The notes: a model not told the origin generated them from the sequence alone. 64,000 nucleotides of DNA from Haloactinospora alba (GCF_006717075.1 NZ_VFQC01000003.1:310001-374000), one strand, 5' to 3'. Shown: positions 7,617-16,156, numbered from the stretch's first letter. Numbers and translations are program-made.

Positions 7617-8813
7617 ATGAGCGGAACCCAAACCACACCGCACGTACCGGAATCCCGCACGAAACTGCCACCGAGTGTGTACCTGCTCGGGTTCAGCCTG
7701 TTCGCGATGGGGAGCGCGGAGTTCCTGGTGGCCGGGGTCCTACCGGCGATCTCCGACGATTTCGGGATCACACTGTCCTCCGCCGGTGCGATGATCACGG
7801 CGTTCGCCCTCGGCGTGGTCATCGGCGGCCCGCCCCTGGCCGTCCTGACCCTGCGCTGGCCGCGAAGAACCACGCTGGTGGCGACGCAGGCGGTCTTCGC
7901 CGCGTCGGTGGCGATAGGTCTTGTCACTGACAGCTTCGGCGTACTACTGGCCACCCGCTTCGTCTCCGGTCTCGCCTACGCCGGGTACTTCGCGGTCGCG
8001 GCGGTCACCGCGATCAGCCTGGTCACCCCCGAACGCACCGCCCGTGCCTCCGGCGTCGTCGTCAGTGGTCTCACCCTCGCCATGGTCGCCGGCGGGCCGG
8101 CCAGTGCCCTGCTCAGCCACTTCACCGGCTGGCGCGGCGGTTTCTGGGCCGTCGTCGCTCTCACCGCCGTCGGCGCTGTCCTGACCCTCGCCGCCGTGCC
8201 AGCGACCAGTACCGACGAGAAACCCAGTGTGCGGCGGGAATTGCGCACCATGCGGCAACCGCGGCTGTGGGGCGTCTTCGCCGCGACTCTTCTGACCACC
8301 GGCGCCTACATGACCTCCTATAACTACCTCGCGGCGTTCCTGACCGGCGTCACCGGTATACCCGCGGTGTGGGTACCCGCTGTGCTGACACTGTTCGGCG
8401 CTGGCGCGTTCCTCGGTATCTCCATCGGGGGAAGGATCGCCGACAGCCGTCCCCACCACGCGCTACTTACCGGGGCAGTCGGGATCGTGGTCTGTTCCGT
8501 TCTGCTCGCGACGCTGGCCCCCTACGCCCTGGCCGTCGTCTTGCTCGTCCTGCTTCTCGGGATCGCGGGGTTCGTGCTGAACCCGCCCATATACGGGCGG
8601 GTGTTCACCATCGCGGCGCAGGCGCCCACTCTGGCGGGAGCCACCACCGTCTCGGCGTTCCAGCTCGGCATCAGCCTCGTGCCCGTACTTGCGGGAGCGG
8701 CCCTCACCGCCGGTGCCGGTACGGCCGTCATCCCCTGGGTCGGGGGTGGCCTGGCTCTGGTCGCGATCCCGTTCATCCTCGTTGATCGGATAGTGGCCCG
8801 TCACCGGTCCTAG
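7617..8813 (+). CDS. MFS transporter (DHA1/arabinose-efflux-like)
   Basis: ATG at 7617 gives 398 aa. An upstream in-frame extension to 7479 would run through the divergent regulator and the operator. The protein has about 12 hydrophobic segments, beginning VYLLGFSLFAMGSAEFLVAG. The family signature GVVIGGPPLAVLTLRWPRR lies in the loop after helix 2, and there is a central hydrophilic loop near residues 195-215 (STDEKPSVRRELRTMRQPRL). It is a proton-driven drug or sugar exporter of the inner membrane. It is divergent from the XRE-cupin regulator and probably induced when that repressor senses its ligand. The substrate is unknown. Confidence 0.85.
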   Translation: MSGTQTTPHVPESRTKLPPSVYLLGFSLFAMGSAEFLVAGVLPAISDDFGITLSSAGAMITAFALGVVIGGPPLAVLTLRWPRRTTLVATQAVFAASVAIGLVTDSFGVLLATRFVSGLAYAGYFAVAAVTAISLVTPERTARASGVVVSGLTLAMVAGGPASALLSHFTGWRGGFWAVVALTAVGAVLTLAAVPATSTDEKPSVRRELRTMRQPRLWGVFAATLLTTGAYMTSYNYLAAFLTGVTGIPAVWVPAVLTLFGAGAFLGISIGGRIADSRPHHALLTGAVGIVVCSVLLATLAPYALAVVLLVLLLGIAGFVLNPPIYGRVFTIAAQAPTLAGATTVSAFQLGISLVPVLAGAALTAGAGTAVIPWVGGGLALVAIPFILVDRIVARHRS

Positions 8814-9086
8814 AAACACGGCCGCGGTCGGTGAGGCCCGAGGTGCGGCACGACACCGCTCCGGGTCTCATCCAGATCGGTGAAACCGGCGCCGGAGCGG
8901 CGGGCACCTCCGGCGTCCCTTGGTGTTGTGGGTTATTCTTCCCAACGGGGTCGAGGGAAAGTCCGTCGCCGATGTGTGGAGTGTCGTATCGCTGTGACCT
9001 GCGACGCTGCATTACTTCCGGGTCGCTGCAGAACCGGGCCGCGCAGCCGTATAGAACTGCGGTGTGACCTGCGATTTTACCCTCGG
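8814..9086. other. Non-coding stretch before the CRISPR mini-array
   Basis: I see no gene here. The 12-base word TGTGACCTGCGA occurs twice (about 8992 and 9064), and the last bases (TTTACCCTCGG) are shared with the flank of the solitary repeat at 6808. This may be the remnant of a CRISPR leader. Confidence 0.35.
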
Positions 9087-9244
9087 GTCTCCTCATCATC
9101 CCTGGAGGGATCGCAACGAATGACGTGCAGGTTCGCTCGGTAGGCAACGAGTCTCCTCATCATCCCTGGAGGGATCGCAACGTCACCATCCACGCAACGG
9201 ACGCTGAAGACCTGGTCTCCTCATCACCCCTGGAGGGCCTGAAC
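9087..9244 (+). CRISPR. CRISPR mini-array: three repeats, two 33-bp spacers
   Basis: The 31-base repeat (first half GTCTCCTCATCATCC, last part GGGATCGCAAC) occurs at 9087-9117 and 9151-9181, identical in both. A third copy at 9215-9244 has a degenerate 3' end. Spacers are 9118-9150 and 9182-9214, both 33 bases. The inner CCCTGGAGGG is a short dyad. A terminal degenerate repeat marks the leader-distal end, so the array probably reads left to right. No cas gene is present in the window. Repeats ending in GCAAC of this type are common in actinomycete arrays of type I or III, and I cannot assign the type. Confidence 0.8.
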
Positions 9245-9326
9245 AAGCTTCGGGTGACGGACCCGGACCCCACTCCGCCCCGTGTGGAGAGAGCACGGGG
9301 CGGAGTGGACACGGTACTGGCCGTCG

Positions 9327-10436
9327 TTACCAGCTGTAGTTGAACCGGGCGAGTCTCGGGTTCAGCGCGATCCGGACCGTGGAGGAACTGATCTGCTCCT
9401 TGACGAACGCCCCCACTCTTCCCGTGATGGTGGTGTTCTTCGGTACGTCCGCCTTGTTCGACACCTGCCACAGGGCCGACCGCCGTCCGAGGCTGATGCA
9501 CTGGCCAACGAACCTGGGGCGCACCGGTTCGGGTTCCGCCCCGTCGGCCAGGCGCAGCACGGTCTCCGCAGCGTGCGCACCGAGCGGGACCGCGGCCTGG
9601 CAGCTCATCCGCAGCGGGTTGTCCACGATCCGCGACGCGTCACCGGCGCCGACGACAGCGGTGCTGCTGGTGCTGACCAGGGACGGCTTCACCCGCAGGG
9701 CGCCGTCCTCGTCCGTGTCCAAACCGCTGTCGCGCGCCAGCGGGGGAACCGTGAACATGGCCGTCATCACGGACAGGTCGCTGTCGAGGACCCGGCCGTC
9801 CCCAGCACAACCGCGTCCGCCCGCACCGTCGGTGACGGCTGTTTCCTCGATGACCTCCACACCGAGTTTGGCGAGGTACCAGCGGACGTAGGCGCGGCCC
9901 TTGGTACTGGTTCCGGCGGCGACCAGCCCGTCGGTGACCAGGCGGACCCTGTGGCCACCGGCTTCGGCGAGCTCGGAGGCCACCTCCACACCGGTCAGTC
10001 CTCCGCCGACGACGGTGACAGTCGAACCGCGGGGCAGCCGGTTCAACCGCTCCCGCGCCGACACCGCGTCCTCCAGCCCGCCCACCGTCACCGCGTGCTC
10101 GGCCGCTCCGGGAACCGCGTCCAGACGGCTGCTGCTGCCGGCCGTGTGGATGAGGTAGTCGAAACCGATCTCCCTCCCGCCGGCGAGTGTCACCGTGTTC
10201 CGGTCGGTGTCGATCGACTCCGCCGAGTCCCGTACCAGCGTGGTGGAGCCGGGCAGCAGCAACGAGAGGGGAAGCGTCGCCGTTCGGTTGCCCGCCACCA
10301 TCTGGTGCAGGCGGATCCGTTCGACGAAGTCGGCGCGGGGGTTGATCACCGTGACCCGTGCTGTGCTGCGGGCCAGCCGCTTGGCCGCGCTCACACCCGC
10401 GTACCCGGCCCCGATGATGACCACCTGCGTGTCCAT
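9327..10436 (-). CDS. FAD/NAD(P)-dependent oxidoreductase (NDH-2-like)
   Basis: This 369-aa protein has an N-terminal FAD-binding Rossmann motif (VVIIGAGYAGVSAAKRLA, residues ~5-22). A second dinucleotide motif for NAD(P)H (VTVVGGGLTGVEVASELAEA) lies near residue 145, and the FAD C-terminal motif AVVGAGDASRI near 270. The layout is that of pyridine nucleotide-disulfide oxidoreductases without the redox-active Cys pair, like type II NADH dehydrogenases and AIF-like proteins. It is encoded just after an ECF sigma factor on the same strand (26-base gap). ECF41-type sigma factors are known to sit with small oxidoreductase genes, so this is probably its target gene. Confidence 0.83.
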   Translation of the reverse strand: MDTQVVIIGAGYAGVSAAKRLARSTARVTVINPRADFVERIRLHQMVAGNRTATLPLSLLLPGSTTLVRDSAESIDTDRNTVTLAGGREIGFDYLIHTAGSSSRLDAVPGAAEHAVTVGGLEDAVSARERLNRLPRGSTVTVVGGGLTGVEVASELAEAGGHRVRLVTDGLVAAGTSTKGRAYVRWYLAKLGVEVIEETAVTDGAGGRGCAGDGRVLDSDLSVMTAMFTVPPLARDSGLDTDEDGALRVKPSLVSTSSTAVVGAGDASRIVDNPLRMSCQAAVPLGAHAAETVLRLADGAEPEPVRPRFVGQCISLGRRSALWQVSNKADVPKNTTITGRVGAFVKEQISSSTVRIALNPRLARFNYSW

Positions 10437-10461
10437 GGCTGCTCCTTCCCGATGGGGTGTC

Positions 10462-11388
10462 TCACCCGTTGGGACCGGACAGCCCTCCGGTGTGTGACAC
10501 GTCGTCGGTGAGCTGGCTTTGGAGGAACCGGAGCTTGTCCGGGTTGGTGACGGAGCGCAGCGCGGTGATCCTCCCGTCGGCGACGTGCGGCACCATCGCC
10601 GCGATCAGGGTGGGACCGGAGTGGGCGAGCAGCGCGCTCGCGCCGTTTACCTCGCGCACACTGATCGTGACCTCCTCGTCGGCCTGGCGGAGCAGGCCGA
10701 CGACCAGCCGCGCGACCTGGGTGCTGCCGACGACGGGGCGGCGGGCCGCGCTGGCCTTGCCACCGCCGTCGGACCAGGACGTCACGTCGGCGGTGAGCAG
10801 CTCCTCCAGCCGCGCAAGGTCGCCGTCGCGCGCCGCCGCGAGGAACCGTTCCACCAGCTGGTGCCACGCGCCGTGGTCCGGCTCGAACCGCGCCCGTTCC
10901 TCCCGCAGCCGCCGGGTGGCCCTGTGGTGCAGCTGCCGGGAGTTGTCCTGGGAGCATTCCAGCATCCCGGCGATCGATTGGTGGTCGTAACCGAACGCCT
11001 CGCGCAGGACGAACACCGCCCGCTCGGCCGGAGCCAGCTGTTCGAGCAGCGCCAGCAGCGCCATCGACACCGACTCCCGCTGCTGGGCGAGCTCCAGCGG
11101 ACCCAGGGCGCCGTCCTCGGTCAGCACCGGTTCCGGAAGCCACGGCCCCACGTACTGTTCGCGTCTGACCCGCGCCGAGTCCAGGTGGTTCAGGCACAGG
11201 TTCGTCACCGTCTTCGCCAGCCAGGCACCCGGCGAGGCGATCGACGCGTGGTCGGCGCCCGACCAGCGCAGGAACGCCTCCTGCACCATGTCCTCGGCGC
11301 TGGCGGCCGAACCGAGCATCCGGTAGGCCAACCCGAACAGCCGTCCGCGGTGCGACCGGAACTCCGCGACCGGGTCACTCTCGTCCAT
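10462..11388 (-). CDS. ECF sigma factor, SigJ/ECF41-like with SnoaL-type C-domain
   Basis: This 308-aa protein has sigma-70 region 2 (residues ~10-75, FGLAYRMLGSAASAEDMVQE, AWLAKTVTNLCLNHLDSAR) and region 4 (APAERAVFVLREAFGYDHQS). A C-terminal SnoaL_2/NTF2-like domain of about 110 residues begins near ERFLAAARDGDLARLEELLT. This fused C-domain is the mark of the ECF41/SigJ group, which is regulated by its own extension rather than by a separate anti-sigma factor. It is transcribed with the FAD oxidoreductase downstream. No anti-sigma gene is adjacent, as expected. Confidence 0.87.
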   Translation of the reverse strand: MDESDPVAEFRSHRGRLFGLAYRMLGSAASAEDMVQEAFLRWSGADHASIASPGAWLAKTVTNLCLNHLDSARVRREQYVGPWLPEPVLTEDGALGPLELAQQRESVSMALLALLEQLAPAERAVFVLREAFGYDHQSIAGMLECSQDNSRQLHHRATRRLREERARFEPDHGAWHQLVERFLAAARDGDLARLEELLTADVTSWSDGGGKASAARRPVVGSTQVARLVVGLLRQADEEVTISVREVNGASALLAHSGPTLIAAMVPHVADGRITALRSVTNPDKLRFLQSQLTDDVSHTGGLSGPNG

Positions 11389-11620
11389 CCGGCTGGCCCT
11401 CCCACGAGACGCCTCTCACCGGGAGCCTACCGAGCCCGAACCGCTGGCCTCCGGGGCGTCCCCGGTGGGTGGCGCGGTGGTGCCGCGCCGGTCCGGGTAC
11501 GTGCTTGTGGCGCCGCTGGTCCCGACAGGAACCGGGAACAGTCCTTTCCCGGAGGCAGGCGTGATGTCGGGGGGCGCAACGCTGCGCTGGAACGGGAAAC
11601 AAGAGCGTCGGGCGAGAGAG

Positions 11621-11649
11621 TTGTATTTTCTGATTTTCTAACTCATACT
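11621..11649 (+). promoter_or_regulatory. Predicted sigma-70-type promoter for the toxin-antitoxin pair
   Basis: TTGTAT (11621-11626) and CATACT (11644-11649) are separated by 17 bases, in an AT-rich patch directly upstream of the antitoxin. A purine-rich ribosome site (GGAGGAGGGA) follows before the ATG at 11680. Confidence 0.5.
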
Positions 11650-11679
11650 GGGTCGGGAGAGTGGAGGAGGGAGACGAGC

Positions 11680-11970
11680 ATGGACACCAGGCGACACCGC
11701 CGCGCGGTCGTTCGCGCCAAGAACCAGCTCACCTTGCCCAGGGACATCGCAACTGCTCTGCACATTGGTGAAGGCGATGAAGTCGAGTTCGACGTAACTG
11801 AGAACGGCGAGGTCGTGTTGCGCGGCTTGGCGACTGTACCGGCGGAGCAGCGCTGGTTCTGGGAAGCTGACTGGCAGGCCGGGGAGCGGGAGGCCAGTGA
11901 GCAGATCGCCTCCGGGCAGACCACCACTTACGACACTGCTGATGAGATGTTTGCTGACCTGGAGCGCTAG
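11680..11970 (+). CDS. AbrB/MazE-type antitoxin
   Basis: ATG at 11680 gives 96 aa. The N-terminal ~50 residues form a SpoVT/AbrB swapped-hairpin DNA-binding domain (VRAKNQLTLPRDIATALHIG, EGDEVEFDV). The C-terminal acidic tail (TYDTADEMFADLER) likely binds and blocks the toxin. It lies 9 bases before the toxin gene, the usual antitoxin-first order, and should autoregulate the promoter at 11621-11649. Confidence 0.85.
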   Translation: MDTRRHRRAVVRAKNQLTLPRDIATALHIGEGDEVEFDVTENGEVVLRGLATVPAEQRWFWEADWQAGEREASEQIASGQTTTYDTADEMFADLER

Positions 11971-11979
11971 CCAGAGCCG

Positions 11980-12279
11980 ATGCCGACTTTCACTACTACC
12001 CCCCGGTTTGAGCGCGACTTCAAAAAACTCGCTGATGCCCAGCGGGAACGGTTCCAACGTGTGGTCCGGGATGCCTTCGTGCCTGACGTGGACACCGGTC
12101 GATTCCGTCCAAGTCTGCGAGTTAGAGGCGTAGTCGGGGCTCCAGGGGTGTACGAGATGACCTGGGCGCCCGACGGGCGCGCCACTTGGCAGTACGGAGA
12201 CGAACAACGTCCCGGCATCGTGCATGTGATCTGGCGCCGGGTGGGCACCCACGCCATCTTCGATCCCGGACCGCCCTGA
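11980..12279 (+). CDS. RelE/ParE-superfamily toxin-like protein
   Basis: This 99-aa protein begins MPTFTTTPRFERDFKKLADA, a typical RelE/ParE N-terminus (substrate-facing strand followed by the F-x-R-D-F-K-K-L helix). It ends in the central strands YEMTWAPDGRATWQYG and VIWRRVGTHAIF, where the positively charged R-R-x-x-H-x-x-F would be the active region. It is paired with the AbrB-type antitoxin. Pairing of AbrB with a RelE-like toxin is found in actinomycetes. The target could be ribosome-bound mRNA or gyrase, which cannot be decided here. Confidence 0.78.
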   Translation: MPTFTTTPRFERDFKKLADAQRERFQRVVRDAFVPDVDTGRFRPSLRVRGVVGAPGVYEMTWAPDGRATWQYGDEQRPGIVHVIWRRVGTHAIFDPGPP

Positions 12280-12484
12280 CTGGCATGTCCGCGGTAGGAC
12301 GACAGTGGCCTCCGCATGTGGATCCCCGACGCTGCCCCGCCGTGTTCGCACCCCGGGCAGGGGAGAGGCGCGCCCGGTTCGCCACTCCTGGAGGGGCGCA
12401 CAGCAGACGGGTGGCGCGCCCGTGGTGTCGAGCGTCTCCCACCCGTCACTGCCGTGGGGTGCGGCCCTCCTCAACGGATTGGGG

Positions 12485-13408
12485 TCACTGGAAGAAGGCG
12501 GTGAGGTGCTCGATCACGGCCTGGGGGTTCTCCTCGGGGATGTAGTGGCCGCTGTCGGGGATCTCCACCACGCGGACGTTGTGGCCCTTGGACGGCAGGA
12601 CGGTGTTCAGCACCCGGTAGTTCCCGCTGGCGCCCAGCCCCAGCAGCGGGGCGCTGACCGGCGCGTACCCCCGTTCGTCGGCGATGTCGCGGGTGAAGGT
12701 CTGGTACCACGCGTTCCCCGCGCGGACCGCCTCCGGAGTGGAGTAGGCGTGGGCGTAGATGTCGCGGTCGCGTTCCCCGATGCGGGAGGGGTCCTTGCTC
12801 TGGTAGTGGATCAGCCAGTCGATGAGGATCCGTTCCCGCCCGGCCAGCAGCCGCTCCGGCAGCCCCTCGATCTGGTTGAACGCGAACCACCAGAGGAACA
12901 CGGAGTCGATGGCGAGCGTCATGCCCTCCTCGCGGTTGGGCTTCTGGCCCGGACCGGGCAGGAGGGTGAAGCTCTCCCAGTTCCCGTCCGGGTGGGCGAC
13001 GTCCACCAGTGCCAGCTTCCGCACGGCGTCGGGGTGGTTCGCGGCGAACGCGTAGGCGACCATGGCGCCGATGTCGTGCCCGGTGATGTTGACGCTGTCG
13101 TAGCCGAGGTGGCGGACCAGCGCGCGGATGTCGGCGGCCATCGTCCTCTTGTCGTAGCCCGACCCGGGTTTCTCCGAACCGCCCATGCCGCGGATGTCCA
13201 CGGCGATGACGTGGTAGTTGCGCGCCAGATCCGGCATGATCCTGTGGAACTGCCACCAGGTCTGCGGCCAGCCGCCGAGCAGTACCAGCGGGGCTCCCGA
13301 ACCGCCGGAGACGTAGTGCAGCCGGACGCCGTTCACCTCGGCGTGGGAGCTGGTGAAGTCACCGTCGAGGGAGCGGGCGAGTTCCGCGTCCGTGGGGATG
13401 GCGGTCAT
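12485..13408 (-). CDS. Alpha/beta hydrolase (epoxide hydrolase / haloalkane dehalogenase-like)
   Basis: ATG at 13408 gives 307 aa. The alpha/beta fold is clear: the HGxP-like oxyanion region is LVLLGGWPQTWWQFHRIMPD, where GGWP replaces HGWP. The nucleophile elbow GHDIGAMVAYAFA carries Asp (G-x-D-x-G), as in epoxide hydrolases and dehalogenases rather than esterases. The catalytic His is in DSGHYIPEENP near the C-terminus. The gene follows the MFS gene on the same strand with a 77-base gap, so it is probably in the TetR regulon (operators 14721 and 15380). Confidence 0.83.
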   Translation of the reverse strand: MTAIPTDAELARSLDGDFTSSHAEVNGVRLHYVSGGSGAPLVLLGGWPQTWWQFHRIMPDLARNYHVIAVDIRGMGGSEKPGSGYDKRTMAADIRALVRHLGYDSVNITGHDIGAMVAYAFAANHPDAVRKLALVDVAHPDGNWESFTLLPGPGQKPNREEGMTLAIDSVFLWWFAFNQIEGLPERLLAGRERILIDWLIHYQSKDPSRIGERDRDIYAHAYSTPEAVRAGNAWYQTFTRDIADERGYAPVSAPLLGLGASGNYRVLNTVLPSKGHNVRVVEIPDSGHYIPEENPQAVIEHLTAFFQ

Positions 13409-13485
13409 CGTGGTTCCTTTCGCGCGTTGTCGTTGCGGTGTCGCTCGCGCGCCGCTTGGGCCGGGGCCGGTGCGGCGCGGGGTTC

Positions 13486-14703
13486 TCATGCCGGGGAGGG
13501 TTCGGACCTCTCCGGGGTCTTCTGGTCGTGGCCGGTGCCGACGCGATCCGCGCTGGGCGCGCGGGTGTAGGCGGCGAGGGCGACCATCGCGAGGGCGGCC
13601 ACCGCCAGCACCACGCTCACCCAGGCGGGCGCGGCCAGGCCGAACCCGGCGCTGATGGCCGTGCCGCCCAGCCACGGGCCGACGGTGTTGCCGACGTTGA
13701 ACGCCGAGGTGCTGGAGGCGCCGGCGAAGGTGGGGGAGTGCACCAGGGCGTACACCCGCACGTTCAGTGCGGGGTTGATGAACAGGCCGAACAGGCCCAT
13801 GAGCAGGATCATCGCCGCCGCGAGCACGGGTGAGGCGGGGGCGAGCCACAGCACCGCGAATACGGCGACGAGACCCGCCGCGCCCAGGGTGAGCGCGGTG
13901 AGGGGGCGCCAGTCGGCGGCGCGGCCGCCCGCCAGCAGGCCGACGACGCCCCCGGCGCCGTACAGCAGCAGGATGGTGGGCACGGCGGACTCACTGGTTC
14001 CCGCCACCTCGGTGAGGTAGGGGGAGGCGTAGCTGTAGGTCGCGAAGACGGCGGCCTGCGTGAGGACGGTGGTGGACAGGGCGATCCACACCCGCCGGTC
14101 GGCGAAGGAGCGCAGTTCGGCCAGCAGCCGGGGACTCCGGTCCCGGTCGGTGTTCCGCTGGCTGGCCGGCATCAGCGCGGCGATGCCGGCCAGTGCCAGC
14201 AGCGCGGTCGCGCCGATCAGCCAGAACGTGGCGCGCCACCCGGTGTGCTGGCCCAGCACGGTGCCCAGCGGCACCCCGAGGGTAGTGGCCAGTGCCAGCC
14301 CGCCGGTGACCACGGCCAGCGCCCGTCCGCGCCGCTCGTAGGGGACGAGGGTGACGGCGGCGGCCGCGCCCACGGCCCAGAACGCGGCCGCGGCCAGCCC
14401 GGTGACGACGCGGGAGGCGAACAGGGTCCAGTAGTCCGGTGCGAGCGCGCCCAGGGCCTGCCCGGCGGCGAACACCGCCAGCAGGGCGACCAAGGTGGCC
14501 TTGGCGGGCAGCCGCAGGGTGGCGGCAGCGGCGACCGGGGGAGCGACCACCATCGCGACGGCGAACGCCGAGATCAGCATGCCCGCCTGGGGGATGGTGA
14601 CGCCGACGTCGTCGGCGATCAGGGGTAACAGTCCGGAGATGACGAACTCGGTGCTGGTCAGCGCGAAGATGCTCACGCCGATGGCGAGGACCGCGAGAGG
14701 CAT
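13486..14703 (-). CDS. MFS transporter (DHA1 drug-efflux family)
   Basis: This 405-aa protein starts at ATG 14703 and has 12 predicted membrane helices. It begins MPLAVLAIGVSIFALTSTEF, with the signature TEFVISGLLPLIADDVGVT and a helix 2-3 loop (PPVAAAATLRLPAKATLVAL). The C-terminal ~30 residues are polar (RVGTGHDQKTPERSEPSPA). It belongs to the AraJ/YdhP-like arabinose- or drug-efflux group. A TGTAAY-N4-GTTACA operator lies at 14721-14736, 18 bases before the start. The TetR gene 79 bases upstream on the same strand probably represses it. Confidence 0.85.
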   Translation of the reverse strand: MPLAVLAIGVSIFALTSTEFVISGLLPLIADDVGVTIPQAGMLISAFAVAMVVAPPVAAAATLRLPAKATLVALLAVFAAGQALGALAPDYWTLFASRVVTGLAAAAFWAVGAAAAVTLVPYERRGRALAVVTGGLALATTLGVPLGTVLGQHTGWRATFWLIGATALLALAGIAALMPASQRNTDRDRSPRLLAELRSFADRRVWIALSTTVLTQAAVFATYSYASPYLTEVAGTSESAVPTILLLYGAGGVVGLLAGGRAADWRPLTALTLGAAGLVAVFAVLWLAPASPVLAAAMILLMGLFGLFINPALNVRVYALVHSPTFAGASSTSAFNVGNTVGPWLGGTAISAGFGLAAPAWVSVVLAVAALAMVALAAYTRAPSADRVGTGHDQKTPERSEPSPA

Positions 14704-14720
14704 GGCCGGGAACTCCTTAT

Positions 14721-14736
14721 TGTAATCACTGTTACA
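14721..14736. promoter_or_regulatory. TetR operator 1
   Basis: TGTAATCACTGTTACA is a near-perfect 16-bp dyad just upstream of the MFS start. It shares the half-sites TGTAA(C/T) and GTTACA with the site at 15380-15395. Confidence 0.68.
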
Positions 14737-14782
14737 GAACTGGGGCATACGTGGGCAACGAGTGGGGCGGGAAGATCGGTGT

Positions 14783-15358
14783 CTAGAGGGCCGCCAGGGT
14801 GGTGGCGACCACGTCGGGCATCGCCGCACGGCCGCTGGGTGTGCGGCCCAGCAGGCGCAGCGAGCCGATGGTGCTGTGGAGGAACCGCGCGAGCGCCAGC
14901 GGGTCGGCGTCCGGGGCGATCTCCCCCTCCGCCTGGGCGGTGCGCAACGCCTGGTGCAGGGCGTCGACGACCGCGGCGCGGTCCCGTTCCACCACGGCGG
15001 CGACGTCCGGGTCGGTGCGGGCGCGCTCCATCGCGGAGTTGACGGCGAAACAACCGGGACTGGCGCTGGAGCGCTCCTGCTCCACCACGTCCCACAGCAG
15101 GGTGCCGACCCGCTCCCGGATGGAGCCGTCCCCACTGATCAGCTCGATGTTGTGTTGGGTGAACCGCTGCACGTACAGCTTCAGCGCCCGCAGGAACAGG
15201 TCGTGCTTGCCGTCGAACGCGTTGTAGAGGCTGCTGCGCCCCAGCCCGGTGGCGTCGCACAGGTCCTGGGCGGAGGTGCCCTCGTAGCCCTTGCGCCAGA
15301 ACACCCCCATCGCGGACTCCAGGACCCGCTGCGGGTCGAACTCCTTGGTGCGTGCCAT
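14783..15358 (-). CDS. TetR-family transcriptional regulator
   Basis: ATG at 15358 gives 191 aa. An upstream GTG would cross the operator. The N-terminal HTH (GYEGTSAQDLCDATGLGRSS, LYNAFDGKHDLFLRAL, residues ~24-60) is typical TetR. The C-terminal ligand domain is of the TetR_C_16 or YxaF kind, with SPGCFAVNSAMERA near residue 100. Its own promoter region carries a perfect TGTAAC-N4-GTTACA palindrome, and a second site lies before the MFS gene. It therefore probably controls itself, the MFS-hydrolase pair and the divergent flavodoxin-like gene. The inducer is unknown. Confidence 0.87.
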   Translation of the reverse strand: MARTKEFDPQRVLESAMGVFWRKGYEGTSAQDLCDATGLGRSSLYNAFDGKHDLFLRALKLYVQRFTQHNIELISGDGSIRERVGTLLWDVVEQERSSASPGCFAVNSAMERARTDPDVAAVVERDRAAVVDALHQALRTAQAEGEIAPDADPLALARFLHSTIGSLRLLGRTPSGRAAMPDVVATTLAAL

Positions 15359-15379
15359 GGCACTGACCCTAACAGTTTC

Positions 15380-15395
15380 TGTAACGGTTGTTACA
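15380..15395. promoter_or_regulatory. TetR operator 2
   Basis: TGTAACGGTTGTTACA has perfect half-sites TGTAAC/GTTACA. It lies between the TetR gene (start 15358) and the divergent flavodoxin-like gene (start 15442), so one bound dimer could shut off both promoters. Confidence 0.72.
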
Positions 15396-15441
15396 AGAGG
15401 TTGTCCGCTGGGAGCGGTGTCGGCTGTGCCACCCTGGCCCC

Positions 15442-15909
15442 ATGGCACGCCTGCTCATCGTTCACCACACACCCTCCCCCTCGGTCCAGACCATGCTCGA
15501 GTCCGTGCTGTCCGGGGCGCGCAACGAGGACATCACGGGTGTGGAGGTCGACACCCGCCCCGCCCTGGGGGCGACCGTGCCCGACGTGCTCGCCGCCGAC
15601 GCGGTCGTCCTGGGCACCACGGCCAACATCGGCTACATGTCCGGGGCGCTGAAACACTTCTTCGACACGGTCTACTACCCCTGCCTCACCGACACGGCGG
15701 GCCTGCCGTACTCCCTGTACGTGCACGGCAACAGCGACACCACCGGCGCGGTGCGCGCGGTGGAGGGGATCGCCTCGGGCATGTCCTGGCAGCGCCACCG
15801 CCCACCGGTCACCGTCGTCGGCGACCCCGACGGCGACGACCGGGACTCCTGCTGGGAACTGGGGGCCGTGACCGCGCTGGCCGCGCTCGAACACGCCGGG
15901 GAGGAGTAG
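15442..15909 (+). CDS. Flavodoxin-like / NAD(P)H-dependent FMN reductase family protein
   Basis: This 155-aa protein begins MARLLIVHHTPSPSVQTMLE. The phosphate-binding loop (HHTPSPSVQ) resembles the FMN site of flavodoxin-like proteins. The second flavin loop is GTTANIGYMSGALKHFFDTV. Members reduce or carry electrons through FMN in the cytosol. It is divergent from the TetR gene across an operator, and so is likely induced together with the efflux pump and the hydrolase. This points to a small detoxification regulon for a redox-active or electrophilic compound (inference). Confidence 0.78.
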   Translation: MARLLIVHHTPSPSVQTMLESVLSGARNEDITGVEVDTRPALGATVPDVLAADAVVLGTTANIGYMSGALKHFFDTVYYPCLTDTAGLPYSLYVHGNSDTTGAVRAVEGIASGMSWQRHRPPVTVVGDPDGDDRDSCWELGAVTALAALEHAGEE

Positions 15910-15954
15910 GCCAGCTCGGCGCGCTCGTTCCGCTGCGCTCCGCCCCAGCACCGA

Positions 15955-15973
15955 CTGGCGGCGCTCCCGCCAG
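15955..15973 (+). terminator. Stem-loop after the flavodoxin-like gene
   Basis: CTGGCGG-CGCTC-CCGCCAG forms a 7-bp GC stem 45 bases past the stop codon. No T-tract follows, as is common for actinomycete terminators. Confidence 0.45.
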
Positions 15974-16156
15974 CCGGCAGTTCCGCTCCGCTCCCTCTCC
16001 CGTCCCCGCCGGCACGGCGCCGGCCGCGCCGCTCGCGACGGGCAGCACCCACCGAACAGAGCCCGAACCGGAAGGCAAAGCCGCGACATACCGTAGCTAT
16101 TACGTCACTTTTAGTTTTCATCGGGGCAGACTGAAAGCCCGACCCGAAAGAAGCCG

